Below are positions 17,663 to 26,463 of a stretch of 64,000 nucleotides of DNA, one piece after another. Below the pieces are notes generated by a model. That model did not search any database. It was not told the DNA's origin and saw only the letters and a program-made list of their open reading frames with translations. The translations under genes were made by a program, and so were the position numbers. How positions within the stretch are numbered: position 1 is the stretch's first letter; the number at the start of each line of letters is the position of its first letter. Source of the stretch: JBBRHQ01 sp963725315 (lineage in GTDB: Bacteria; Actinomycetota; Thermoleophilia; Solirubrobacterales; 70-9); the NCBI GenBank assembly GCA_963725315.1, contig CAVRYA010000004.1:124001-188000 (forward strand), written 5' to 3'.

Positions 17663-18055
17663 TCAGGAGCGCTCGACGATAAGGAGGCTGTTGCCGTCCG
17701 GGTCGCGGAAGAAGAACATCGGCGGCACCGGATCGCCCACCCGCATGACGTCGTCGGCGTCCACTCCGCGCTCCGCCAGGCCGGCGTGCTCCGCGTCGAC
17801 GTCGGTCGTGGTGAGCGCGACCCGGGTTTCGATTCCCACCGACTCTCCCTCGCGGGGCGGGACCAGCGCCAGCGTCGTCGCCGCTCCGGCCGGCGCAACC
17901 TCGACCCAGCGCTGCCCGTCGCCGTAGGGGGTGTCCCCGCGCTTCTCGAATCCGAGCGAGCCGGTGTAGAAGTCGAGCGCCCGGTCCTGGTCAGTGACCG
18001 GGACCATCACCGTGCCCACCTGGCTGATCCGCGTGGATGTCTCGCTCTCGGCCAT
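17663..18055 (-). CDS. VOC-superfamily (glyoxalase-like) protein
   Basis: 130 residues. The first module has GTVMVPVTDQDRALDFYTGSL and the second ends MFFFRDPDGNSLLIVERS, with the metal-ligand glutamate position filled (IVE). The intact metal site suggests an enzyme or a metal-dependent binding protein; the substrate is unknown. The ATG at 18055 fits the family start. It lies 58 bases upstream of the PhnB-like gene, so the two VOC genes and the MMPL transporter may form one transcript. Confidence 0.87.
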   Translation of the reverse strand: MAESETSTRISQVGTVMVPVTDQDRALDFYTGSLGFEKRGDTPYGDGQRWVEVAPAGAATTLALVPPREGESVGIETRVALTTTDVDAEHAGLAERGVDADDVMRVGDPVPPMFFFRDPDGNSLLIVERS

Positions 18056-18183
18056 CTTCGTTCCGTCCTTCTGATTCGGGGTCTCCCTCCCGGCTTCCCG
18101 CCGTCGCGATCCCCAAACCGGGCTGGTCTCGGATCCGATTCCGACGCGGCCCGGCCGCCGGCCGCTGTTAGCCTGGGCTTCCG

Positions 18184-19692
18184 ATGGATGGGGTCAGAGC
18201 GTCCCGGATGGGTCTTGGGGCGGTCCTCGCGACCGCACTCCTGGCCCTCGCCCTGGCCTCACCGGCGCGCGGCGCGGACTGGCTGCCGACCTTCGGCCTC
18301 GGCGCCACCCAGGTCAGCGAGGTGAAGATGACGCCCTCGGGCGACGTGGCGATCCTGCTGGGGACCCCCGATGGGCCGGCGCTCCGCTTCCGGCCCGCGG
18401 GTGGCCCGCTCGGCCGGCTCTCCCGCCCCTTCCCCGCCGGCTCCGACAGCCCCCACATCGAGATGGACGCCGCGGGTAGGACCTACCTCGCCTGGACCCG
18501 GGCCGGCACGCTGGAAACGCGGGTGCGGCGGCGGAACGGGACCTTCACGCCGGTCCAGACGGTCCAGGGCTCCTCGGTCGGGGGCAGGGTGGCGGTCGCC
18601 CCGAACGGCCGGGCCACCTACGCCTGGATCAGCAGCGACCCGAGCCGGACCGCCTCGGTGCGCACCCGGCGCCCGGCGGGTGGGACTCTCGGGACAGCGC
18701 AGGCATTCACCGTCAGCGGCGAGAAGACCAGGGAGTTCGACCTCGACGTCGCCTCCGACGGCGACGCGACCCTGGCCTGGACCACGCCGGACGCGCCGCC
18801 GAACACGAAGGTCAAGGCCCGCACCCTCGACTTCGACACCCAGGCACTCTCGGCGGTGCGCGAGATCTCGACCCCGCCATCCCCCGAGCTCTCCGACATA
18901 CCGCGGGTCGCAGTGGACCCCGCCGGCAACGCGACTCTGGTCTGGCGCCACGACACCCTGACCACCTCGCTCACCGAGACCCGCAAGCTGAGCGCCGCCG
19001 GGACCCTGAGCGGAACCCAGACCCTGACCAGCCCGGGATTCACCTCGCAAGCGCACGACGTTGCGGTGGACGGCGCCGGCAACGCGCGGGTCGTCTGGGT
19101 CGAGCACGAGGCCGGTCACGACAGCGACCCGTTCCTGCCGACGACCTGCATCAGCGCGGTCACCTCCTCATGCGGCGCCCGGAACACGCTCTCCACCTCG
19201 CAGTCGCTGAGCGCCACAGTCGCGATGGGGCCGGCCGGCGACGCTATGGTCGGCTGGGCCGACCCGGCGGGGACGGTGCGATTTCTGCCGCGGGTGGGCG
19301 GGGCGGGAGGCTTCGGCCCCACGCACGTCCTCAGCCCGACCGCGCAGCTCCCCGAGCTGGCGCTCGACGAGGAGGGCAACGGAATCGCCGTCTGGCGCCA
19401 GGGCACGGTCAGCAAGGGGGCCGGGTTCGACGCCGCCCCGCCCGTGGTCGGGCGGATCTTGATTCCGCGCGTAGTCGTGCGCGGAGCCAAGGTGAAAGCG
19501 GTCGCAGGGGTCTTCGACGTCTGGGGCGCCCGGATCCGCTGGCGGTTCGGGGACGGCCACGGCGCCCGCGGCCGCTCCGTCCACCACACCTTCAGGCACG
19601 CCGGGAGCTTCCAGGTCCGGGTGATCGCCACCGATGGCGCCGGTGCGAAGGGATCCGCGACGGCCCGCGTCAGGGTCAGGGCCCGCCGCTGA
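18184..19692 (+). CDS. Secreted beta-propeller-like protein with C-terminal PKD domain
   Basis: 502 residues. A signal peptide covers about 1-31 (AVLATALLALALASPARGAD). Residues 40-400 contain repeated beta-strand blocks with GNARVVWVEHE, GDAMVGWADPAG and GNGIAVWRQG, each about 45-60 residues apart, as in surface propeller proteins. The last 90 residues are a PKD domain (WRFGDGHGARGRSVHHTF and VRVIATDGAG). No catalytic motif is visible, so it is probably an adhesin or surface structural protein. The stop is 16 bases before the aldo/keto reductase. Confidence 0.75.
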   Translation: MDGVRASRMGLGAVLATALLALALASPARGADWLPTFGLGATQVSEVKMTPSGDVAILLGTPDGPALRFRPAGGPLGRLSRPFPAGSDSPHIEMDAAGRTYLAWTRAGTLETRVRRRNGTFTPVQTVQGSSVGGRVAVAPNGRATYAWISSDPSRTASVRTRRPAGGTLGTAQAFTVSGEKTREFDLDVASDGDATLAWTTPDAPPNTKVKARTLDFDTQALSAVREISTPPSPELSDIPRVAVDPAGNATLVWRHDTLTTSLTETRKLSAAGTLSGTQTLTSPGFTSQAHDVAVDGAGNARVVWVEHEAGHDSDPFLPTTCISAVTSSCGARNTLSTSQSLSATVAMGPAGDAMVGWADPAGTVRFLPRVGGAGGFGPTHVLSPTAQLPELALDEEGNGIAVWRQGTVSKGAGFDAAPPVVGRILIPRVVVRGAKVKAVAGVFDVWGARIRWRFGDGHGARGRSVHHTFRHAGSFQVRVIATDGAGAKGSATARVRVRARR

Positions 19693-19708
19693 ACGAGGAG
19701 GAGACTCT

Positions 19709-20705
19709 CTGATCACCCGACAACTCGGGTCCGACGGCCCCACGTCGGCGGCGATCGGGCTGGGCTGCATGGGGATGTCCGACCTCTACGGCACGGCCGA
19801 CGACGCTGAGAGCATCGCCACGATCCGGGCCGCGCTGGATGCAGGCGTCAACCTGCTCGACACCGGCGACTACTACGGGATGGGCGCCAACGAGATGCTG
19901 ATTCGCGAGGCGATCGCCGGGCGGGATCGCGAGGCGGCCCTGATCAGCGTCAAGTTCGGGGCGATGCGCGGGCCGGACGGAAGCTGGCTGGGTGTCGACG
20001 GCCGCCCCGCCGCGGTGAAGAACTTCCTCGCCTACTCGCTGCGGCGGCTGGGGACCGACCACGTCGACATCTATCGGCTCGGCCGCTACAACCCGGAGGT
20101 GCCGATCGAGGAGACGATCGGCGCGATCGCGGAGATGGTCGAGGCCGGCCACGTCCGCCACATCGGCCTTTCCGAGGTCGGCGCCGAGACCGTGCGCCGG
20201 GCCCAGGCGACGCACTCGATCTGCGACCTCCAGATCGAGTACTCGCTGCTCTCGCGCGGTATCGAAGAGGAGATCCTCCCGGCATGCCGCGAGCTCGGGG
20301 TGGGCCTGACCGCCTACGGGGTGCTCTCCCGCGGCCTGCTCAGCGGCCGCTGGGGGAAGGATCGCGAGACGGCCCCAAACGACTTCCGCAGCCACGCGCC
20401 GCGATTCAGCGAGGAGAACCTCGCCCGCAACCTGGAGCTGGTCGAGTCGCTGCGGGCGATCGCCGACTCGCTCGGCGCCTCGGTCGCCCAGGTCGCGATC
20501 GCCTGGGTCCTTTCCCGCGGGGACGACGTCGTCCCGCTGGTCGGCGCCCGCCGCCGCGACCGCCTCGAGGAGGCCCTGGGGGCGCTCGACATCGAGCTGA
20601 GGCCCGGAAGACCTCGAGGCGATCGAGGCAGCGATCCCGCCCGGGGCCGCGGCGGGCGAGCGCTACGACGCGCAGCAGATGGCGGTCCTGGACAGCGAGC
20701 GCTGA
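19709..20705 (+). CDS. Aldo/keto reductase, probable CTG start and 3' frameshift
   Basis: An NADPH-dependent oxidoreductase of about 330 residues: AIGLGCMGMSDLYG, DTGDYYGMGANEML (Asp/Tyr of the active site) and SVKFGAMRG (Lys). The usual catalytic His position reads IYRLGRYNPEVP, so the His is replaced. There is no ATG, GTG or TTG before ITRQLGSDGP; CTG at 19709 stands a normal distance after GAGGAGGAG and is the likely start. Near 20605 an extra C shifts the frame. Removing it restores EDLEAIEAAIPPGAAAGERY and a stop at 20705, just before the convergent hypF. As written the frame runs on to 20770. Confidence 0.8.
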
Positions 20706-20721
20706 GCGCCGGCCGGAGCTC

Positions 20722-23010
20722 TCAGCCGGAGGCCGCCGAGCGCGCCGCCGCGACCGCGGCCTGCCCGTAGGCGATCCCGCCGTCGTTGGGTGGCAGCGCC
20801 TCGGGGACGATCACCTCGAGCCCGCGGCGGCGCAGCACCTCGCCGGTGCTCTCCAGCAGGCGGCGGTTCTGGAAGACGCCGCCCGAGAGGACGATCGGCA
20901 CCCCCGGAGGGGCGCAGCGGGCACAGGCATCCGCGGTGGCCAGCGCCAGGGCATTGTGGAAGCGGGCGGCGACGAGCGCCACCGCCACCCGGTCGGCGAG
21001 GTCGCGCTCGACCGCGAGGATCGTCTCGCGCGCGTCGAGGACGAGCCCGTCCTCGCGCTCGACCAGCCCCAGCGGGTAGGCGTCGCGCTCGCCCTCCGCG
21101 CAGGCAGCCTCCAGCTCGACCGCGGCCTGGCCCTCGTAGCTGACCCTCGCCCGGATGCCGCAGAGCGCCGCCACGGCGTCGAAGAGGCGGCCGGCGCTGC
21201 TGGTCAGCGGCGAGGCGAGACCCTCCGCCGCGATCCGCGCCACATTGCGCCAGGCGGAGGGATCGACCGCGCCGTCGAGGGCCTCGGGCATCTCGGGGCA
21301 CTCCGTTCGGTGGGCCGCGGCGAGCCAGGCACAGGCCATCCGCCACGGCTCGCGGGCCGCCATGTCCCCGCCGGGCAGCCGCACCTGCCACAGCCGGGCC
21401 ACCCGCCGGAAGCCGGCCAGGTCGCCGAGCAGGATCTCCCCGCCCCAGATCGTCCCGTCGCCCCCGTACCCGGTGCCGTCGTAGATCGCGCCCAGCGCCG
21501 GGCCCGTCAACCCGTGCTCGGCGAGGCAGGCTGCGAGATGGGCGTGGTGGTGCTGGACGCCGACCAGGGTCAGTCCTTCGCGGTCACGCGCGTAGCCGGT
21601 GGAGAGGTAGGAGGGGTGCAGGTCGTGCGCGCAGAGCTCCGGCTCCACTGCGAAGAGGCGCTGGAAGTGCTCGATCCCCTCGCCGAAGGAGAGCAGCGTC
21701 CCGAAGTCCTTGAGGTCGCCGATGTGCGGGCCGACCCAGGCGCGGTCCCCGCGCGCCAGGCAGAAGGTGCTCTTCAGCTCCGCGCCCACGGCGAGCACCG
21801 GGGCGCGGGAGGTGAGGGGCAGCGGGATCGGCGCCGGCACGTAGCCCCGCGAGCGCCGCAGCATCAGCGTGCCGCCGGCGAGCGGTCGCAGCACCGAGTC
21901 CTCGGTCCGCGTCTCGATCGGGCGATCGTGGGTGAGGAAGAGGTCGGCGACGCCCCGCAGGCGTCGCAGCGCGTCGGGGTCGCGGAAGGCGATCGGCTCG
22001 TCGGAGAGGTTGCCGCTGGTCATCACCAGCGCCACCCCGGCGTCGGCGAGGAGCAGGTGGTGAAGCGGTGAGTAGGGCAGCATCAGGCCGAGCTCGGGGG
22101 CGCCCGGCGCGACCGAGCCGGCGACGGCCGCCCCAGCTCGCCGCCGCAGCAGCACGATCGGACGCTCGCGGCCCTCCAGCAGCCTCGCGGCACGCTCGTC
22201 GACCTCACCCAGGGCCCGTGCCGCGGCGAGGTCCGCGACCATCAGCGCGAAGGGCTTCTCCTCACGATGCTTTCGCGCGCGCAGCTCGGCGACCGCGCGC
22301 TCCTCGTCGGCCCGGCAGGCGAGGTGATAGCCCCCGAGTCCCTTGACGGCGACGATCGCGCCCTCGCCGATGGCGCGGGCGGCGGCGGCAACCGCGTCCT
22401 CGCGCCGGCCGAGTGGCACGTCCTCACCGCCGCGGTCCACCAGCCGGGCCTGCGGGCCGCAGCGGGGGCAGGCGTTCGGCTGCGCGTGGAAGCGGCGGTC
22501 GGCCGGGTCCTCGTACTCGGCCCGGCAGGCATCGCACATGCGGAAGGAGGCCATCGTCGTCAGCGGCCGGTCGTAGGGGACGCCGCGGACGATCGTGAAC
22601 CGCGGCCCGCAGTCGGTGCAGTTGACGAAGGGGTAGCGGTAGCGGCGATCGGACGGGTCGAGGAGCTCGGCCAGGCAGGCGTCGCAGGTCGCGGCCTCCG
22701 GGGAGATGGCGGTGTCGGGCTCGGCGCCGGCGGGGCTCTCGCGGATCTCGAAGCCCGAGCCGCCGCCCGGGGCCAGCTCGCGCGGCTCGATCGCCTCGAC
22801 CCTGGCCAGCCCCGGAGCGTCCTCGCGCAGCGAGCGCAGCAGCGCCTCGACCGCGTCGCGCTCACCCTCGGCCTCCAGCAGCACGCCGCCGGAGTCGTTG
22901 AGCACCCAGCCGCTCAGCCCCAGCTCCTGGGCGCGGCGGTGGACGAAGGGGCGGAATCCCACCCCCTGCACGACCCCGCTAACCCGGGCCCGTACCCGGC
23001 GGGCGGCTAT
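20722..23010 (-). CDS. hypF: HypF, carbamoyltransferase for the NiFe-hydrogenase cyanide ligands
   Basis: HypF makes a thiocarbamate on HypE from carbamoyl phosphate, the source of the CN ligands. About 762 residues show all domains in order: acylphosphatase (VSGVVQGVGFRPFVHRRAQE), four CxxC zinc-finger pairs (CDAC, CTDC, CDAC, CPRC), the YrdC-like domain (VKGLGGYHLACRADEERA) and the Kae1-like domain (VQHHHAHLAACLAEHG, GGVFQNRRLLE). No ATG, GTG or TTG precedes RVRARVSGVVQG; an ATA at 23010 overlaps the SIS stop as ATAG and would give the expected N-terminus. The alternative is a GTG inside the acylphosphatase loop, which would damage it. Confidence 0.93.
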   Translation of the reverse strand: MAARRVRARVSGVVQGVGFRPFVHRRAQELGLSGWVLNDSGGVLLEAEGERDAVEALLRSLREDAPGLARVEAIEPRELAPGGGSGFEIRESPAGAEPDTAISPEAATCDACLAELLDPSDRRYRYPFVNCTDCGPRFTIVRGVPYDRPLTTMASFRMCDACRAEYEDPADRRFHAQPNACPRCGPQARLVDRGGEDVPLGRREDAVAAAARAIGEGAIVAVKGLGGYHLACRADEERAVAELRARKHREEKPFALMVADLAAARALGEVDERAARLLEGRERPIVLLRRRAGAAVAGSVAPGAPELGLMLPYSPLHHLLLADAGVALVMTSGNLSDEPIAFRDPDALRRLRGVADLFLTHDRPIETRTEDSVLRPLAGGTLMLRRSRGYVPAPIPLPLTSRAPVLAVGAELKSTFCLARGDRAWVGPHIGDLKDFGTLLSFGEGIEHFQRLFAVEPELCAHDLHPSYLSTGYARDREGLTLVGVQHHHAHLAACLAEHGLTGPALGAIYDGTGYGGDGTIWGGEILLGDLAGFRRVARLWQVRLPGGDMAAREPWRMACAWLAAAHRTECPEMPEALDGAVDPSAWRNVARIAAEGLASPLTSSAGRLFDAVAALCGIRARVSYEGQAAVELEAACAEGERDAYPLGLVEREDGLVLDARETILAVERDLADRVAVALVAARFHNALALATADACARCAPPGVPIVLSGGVFQNRRLLESTGEVLRRRGLEVIVPEALPPNDGGIAYGQAAVAAARSAASG

Positions 23011-24272
23011 GGCGCCTCCAGGCTCCCGGGGGCGGCCGGCTCGACCAGCTCGCGAAGCGCGTGGTAGGCGCTGGCCTGCGCCTCCTGGATCCGCGGGATG
23101 TGCTGGGAGCGGGTGACGATCACGTGGTCGGCGAGGCCCTCCTCCTCGACCCGGCCGCCGTCGTAGCCGACCATCGCGATCGAGGTCAGCCCCCGCCGGC
23201 GCGCCTCGCCCAGGGCCGCGATCACGTTGGCGGAGTTGCCGCTGGTCGAAAGCGCCAGGAGGAGATCGCCCTCGCGGCCGTAGGCGATCACCTGGCGGGC
23301 GAAGATCTCCTCGATGCCGACGTCGTTGCCGACCGCGGTGATGATCGCCGTGTCCTCGGTGAGGTCGATCGCCTGGCGCGAGGGCCAGGGCTCCCCGGTT
23401 GCCGGAGCCGGGGGGTAGCGGAAGTCGGCGACGGCGTCCATCGCGTCGGTCGCCGAGCCGCCGTTGCCGAGGGCCAGCAGCCGAGCGCCCGCCTCGAAGC
23501 CGCTGCGAAGCGCGGCCGCGGCCGTCGCCAGGGCACCGCCGGCCTCGGTCAGGGTCTGCTCGCGCAGCTCGCAGACCTCCTCCGACTTCAGCCGTGCCGA
23601 TCCGGCGACGTCGGCGAGCACCGCATCGAGGTCGCCTCCCGAGCCGGAGAGGAACGGGTAGAGGAAGCTCGAGGCGCCGGTGCCCTGGAGCTTCGCCGAG
23701 CCCTGCCCCCCGAGCAGGCCGCGATGGTCGAAGAAGACGTGCACCAGCTCCCAGAGGACGTGGTAGGCGGTCTCGGCCAGCTCCTGGCGCACGAACGGGT
23801 CCGGGCTCGGCGGCTCGAGCTCCCACTCGGCCCCGGCCGCCTCGAAGGCGATCGTCAGGCAGCCGAGGCGGCGTGCCGCGGCGATCGCCGCGCGCACCTC
23901 CTCACCGCCCTCCTCCCCGGCGCCGAAGGCGATCACCATGTCCCCCGGCTCGGCCGTCGTAGCGAACTGGGCGGCGAGCGGGCCGCCCTCGCGGGTCAGG
24001 CCGATCGCGGGCAGGGCCCGCTTGCCGACGATCACCGGGTGCACGAACTCGACCGTCACGTGGCGCACGTCGGAGCGCGCCGCCGGCGAGAGCCCGATCG
24101 CGATCAGGCGCCCGCCGGAGGCGAAGCGCTCGGCCAGCGCGTGGCAGAGCCGCGCGATGTGCTCCGCCTCGGCCTCGAAGAAGGCCCGTCCGGCCCCGAG
24201 CCGAGCTTCGAGCATCCGCGCGAGTCGCGCCTCCGCCTCGCTCTCGATCCCCGATCCTGCCTGATCGGGCAC
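23007..24272 (-). CDS. Double SIS-domain (phosphosugar isomerase-like) protein in the hyp operon
   Basis: 421 residues starting at GTG 24272, 2 bases after hypB. The N-terminal half (RLIAIGLSPAARSDVRHVTV, then a phosphosugar-binding-like core) resembles a diverged SIS domain. The C-terminal half is GmhA-like (LLALGNGGSATDAMDAVADF, LLALSTSGNSANVIAAL, AYHALRELVE), close to sedoheptulose-7-phosphate isomerase. SIS proteins isomerise or sense phosphosugars. I recall GmhA-like genes in some actinobacterial hydrogenase clusters, but their role is unexplained. Being embedded between hypB and hypF with overlaps on both sides argues for a function linked to hydrogenase maturation. Confidence 0.85.
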   Translation of the reverse strand: MPDQAGSGIESEAEARLARMLEARLGAGRAFFEAEAEHIARLCHALAERFASGGRLIAIGLSPAARSDVRHVTVEFVHPVIVGKRALPAIGLTREGGPLAAQFATTAEPGDMVIAFGAGEEGGEEVRAAIAAARRLGCLTIAFEAAGAEWELEPPSPDPFVRQELAETAYHVLWELVHVFFDHRGLLGGQGSAKLQGTGASSFLYPFLSGSGGDLDAVLADVAGSARLKSEEVCELREQTLTEAGGALATAAAALRSGFEAGARLLALGNGGSATDAMDAVADFRYPPAPATGEPWPSRQAIDLTEDTAIITAVGNDVGIEEIFARQVIAYGREGDLLLALSTSGNSANVIAALGEARRRGLTSIAMVGYDGGRVEEEGLADHVIVTRSQHIPRIQEAQASAYHALRELVEPAAPGSLEAP

Positions 24273-24274
24273 GC

Positions 24275-24952
24275 TCAAGCGGCGGCGGCCTCCCGCGTGG
24301 CGACCGAGTCGAGCCACTCGCCGAACTCCTCGGTCCCCTCGCCGGTCCTCGAGCTGAGCGACATCTGCCGGGCCGTCGGGTTGACAGCCTCGATGTTCTG
24401 ACGCAGCCGCTCGAGGTCGAGCTCGAGATGGGGGAGAAGGTCGATCTTGTTGATCACGACCAGCTCGCAGGCCCGGAACATCAGCGGGTACTTGAGCGGC
24501 TTGTCCTCCCCCTCGGTGACCGAGCAGATCATCACCCTGGCGTCCTCGCCGACCTTGAACTCGGCCGGGCAGACGAGGTTGCCGACGTTCTCGATCACCA
24601 GCAGGTCGATCTCGGAGAGTTCCAGCTCGGGGATCGCCGAGCGGACCATGTTGGCGTCGAGGTGGCACTCGCCGCCGAAGCCCGACGCGGTGTTGAGCTG
24701 GACCACCGGGATGTGCGCCGCGGCCAGCCGGTCGGCGTCGAGCGAGCCCTGCACGTCCCCGACCAGCACGCCGGCCCGAGCCCCGAGGCCGGGCAGGGTC
24801 CGCTCCAACAGCGTCGTCTTTCCCGCGCCGGGGGCGCTCATGAAGTTGACCACGCGCACCGAGGCGCGGTCGAAGTCGGCGCGGTTCGCGTTGGCGATCG
24901 TCTCGTTGGCGTCGAGCGCCCCCTCGGCGACCTTGATCCTGGTGCGGTGCAT
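24275..24952 (-). CDS. hypB: HypB, hydrogenase nickel-incorporation GTPase
   Basis: A 225-residue SIMIBI-class GTPase that with HypA delivers nickel to the hydrogenase large subunit. P-loop SAPGAGKTTLLER is near residues 39-51, VIENVGNLVCP marks switch II, NKIDLLPH gives guanine specificity, and the conserved nickel-site Cys-His lies in FGGECHLDANMV. The histidine-rich N-terminal nickel store seen in some HypB proteins is absent. The order hypA-hypB-SIS-hypF is continuous on the minus strand. Confidence 0.96.
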   Translation of the reverse strand: MHRTRIKVAEGALDANETIANANRADFDRASVRVVNFMSAPGAGKTTLLERTLPGLGARAGVLVGDVQGSLDADRLAAAHIPVVQLNTASGFGGECHLDANMVRSAIPELELSEIDLLVIENVGNLVCPAEFKVGEDARVMICSVTEGEDKPLKYPLMFRACELVVINKIDLLPHLELDLERLRQNIEAVNPTARQMSLSSRTGEGTEEFGEWLDSVATREAAAA

Positions 24953-24989
24953 CTGGCTCCTGTTCTCGGGGTCGGTCGGCAGCGAGCCA

Positions 24990-25370
24990 TTATCGCCCTG
25001 CGGGCGATCCAGTCCTCGTCGCCGGCCTCTCGCCGCCCTCCTCCAACACCAGCGCCTCCACCTGCAGCTCCTCGCCGCTGAGCATTTCCATCTCGATCGC
25101 CCCGCAATCGCCGCAGGCGAGGGGGAACCCCGAGAGCACGGTCTCCTCGCCGCAGCGCCGGCAGCGCCCGCGCGCCGGGGCCTCCTCGATCGCCAGCTCG
25201 GCCCCGTCGAGCGCCGTGCCGGAGACCAGCAGCCCGAAGGCGAACTCCAGCGACGAGGGCACCACCTGCCGAAGGTGCCCGACCGTCACCTCCACCTTCG
25301 TCACCCCCCGCCCGGCCGCATGGCGCTCGGCTACCGCGACGATCGATTGGGCTATCGAGAGCTCGTGCAC
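24990..25370 (-). CDS. hypA: HypA, hydrogenase nickel metallochaperone
   Basis: 126 residues. The N-terminus MHELSIAQSIV contains the essential nickel-binding His2. The zinc site is formed by CRRCGEE and CGDCGAIE, and LGEL-type packing is seen in KVEVTVGHLRQVVPSSLEFAF. It brings nickel to HypB. The C-terminal ten residues (ATRTGSPAGR) are an unconserved tail. It starts directly after hypE with one base between and precedes hypB by 37 bases. Confidence 0.95.
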   Translation of the reverse strand: MHELSIAQSIVAVAERHAAGRGVTKVEVTVGHLRQVVPSSLEFAFGLLVSGTALDGAELAIEEAPARGRCRRCGEETVLSGFPLACGDCGAIEMEMLSGEELQVEALVLEEGGERPATRTGSPAGR

Positions 25371-25371
25371 C

Positions 25372-26463
25372 TCAGCAGATCCTCGGCAGTGGGTCTCCGA
25401 CCAGCTGGTCCATTACCCGCCGGCCCCCGAAAGCAGTCTCGACCAGCACCATCCCCGGCGGCTCGGCGCCGACCTCGCCGATCTCCGCCGCCTCCTCGCC
25501 CCCCGGGACGGCGCGGATCGCGGCCAGCGCCCGCTCCGCGCATTCGGGCTCGACGAAGGCGAGCAGCTTGCCCTCGTTGGCGATGTAGGCGGGGTCGATC
25601 CCAAGCATCTCCGCGGCCGCGGCGACCACCGGGGCGACCGGCAGCCGCTCCTCGCGAACGGAGATCGCCACCCCCGAGGCCCGGGCCAGCTCGTTGAGCA
25701 CCGAGGCGACGCCGCCGCGGGTCGCGTCGCGCATGCAGTGGAGGCCGTCGCCGGCGGCCTCGAGCAGGGCATCGGCCAGCGGCCACAGGGAGCGGGTGTC
25801 GGAGGCGATCTCGCCTTCGAGCTCGAACTCTCCGCGGCTCAGCATGATCGCGGTCCCGTGGTCGCCCACCGTCCCGGAGACGATCACCCTGTCGCCGGGG
25901 CGGATCGACTGCGGCGAGAGGGAGGCGCGCGGGTCGAGGCTGCCGATCCCGGCGGTGCTCACGTACATGCCGTCGGCCTGGCCGCGCTCGACCACCTTGG
26001 TGTCGCCGGTGATGATCTCGACCCCGGCCGCCTCGGCAGCGGTGGCGATCGCCTCCACCTCGGCCCGCAGGGCGCCGGAATCGAGGCCTTCCTCGAGGAT
26101 CAGGCAGAGGCTGAGCGAGTGGGGGCGGGCGCCGGCGCAGGCGAGGTCGTTGACGGTGCCGTTGACGGCCAGCTCGCCGATCGAGCCGCCGGGGAAGCGC
26201 AGCGGCTTGACCACGAAGGAGTCGGCGCTCATCGCGATCCCGAGGCCCTCGATCGTCACCGTGCCCGAATCGCCGAGGCGCTCGAGCGCCTCCGAGGCGA
26301 AGGCCGGCACGAGCAGGCCCTCGATCAGGGTCTGCGACGCCTTGCCGCCGGCCCCGTGGGCCATCGTCACCCGCTCCTCCCTGAAGCGCGGGCGCTTCGC
26401 CCGGGCGGTCTCGATGATCTCCAGGATCCGCTGCTCGCGATCGGAGACCGTGGCGTCGGTCAT
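25372..26463 (-). CDS. hypE: HypE, hydrogenase maturation dehydratase
   Basis: 363 residues of the PurM/ThiL-like ATP-binding fold. HypE dehydrates the carbamoyl group placed on its C-terminal cysteine to form the cyanide ligand, and that cysteine is present in the terminal PLPRIC. MAHGAGGKASQTLIEG near 34, GDTKVVERGQADGMYV near 152 and CMRDATRGGVASVLNELA near 240 are conserved. ATG 26463 overlaps the hypD stop as ATGA, so translation is coupled to hypD. Confidence 0.96.
   Translation of the reverse strand: MTDATVSDREQRILEIIETARAKRPRFREERVTMAHGAGGKASQTLIEGLLVPAFASEALERLGDSGTVTIEGLGIAMSADSFVVKPLRFPGGSIGELAVNGTVNDLACAGARPHSLSLCLILEEGLDSGALRAEVEAIATAAEAAGVEIITGDTKVVERGQADGMYVSTAGIGSLDPRASLSPQSIRPGDRVIVSGTVGDHGTAIMLSRGEFELEGEIASDTRSLWPLADALLEAAGDGLHCMRDATRGGVASVLNELARASGVAISVREERLPVAPVVAAAAEMLGIDPAYIANEGKLLAFVEPECAERALAAIRAVPGGEEAAEIGEVGAEPPGMVLVETAFGGRRVMDQLVGDPLPRIC

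Noticed and set aside
15000..17700. Long plus-strand frames antisense to the MMPL and VOC genes
   Set aside because: They are charged, repetitive shadow frames typical of high-GC DNA, with no domains, while the minus strand encodes a complete transporter.
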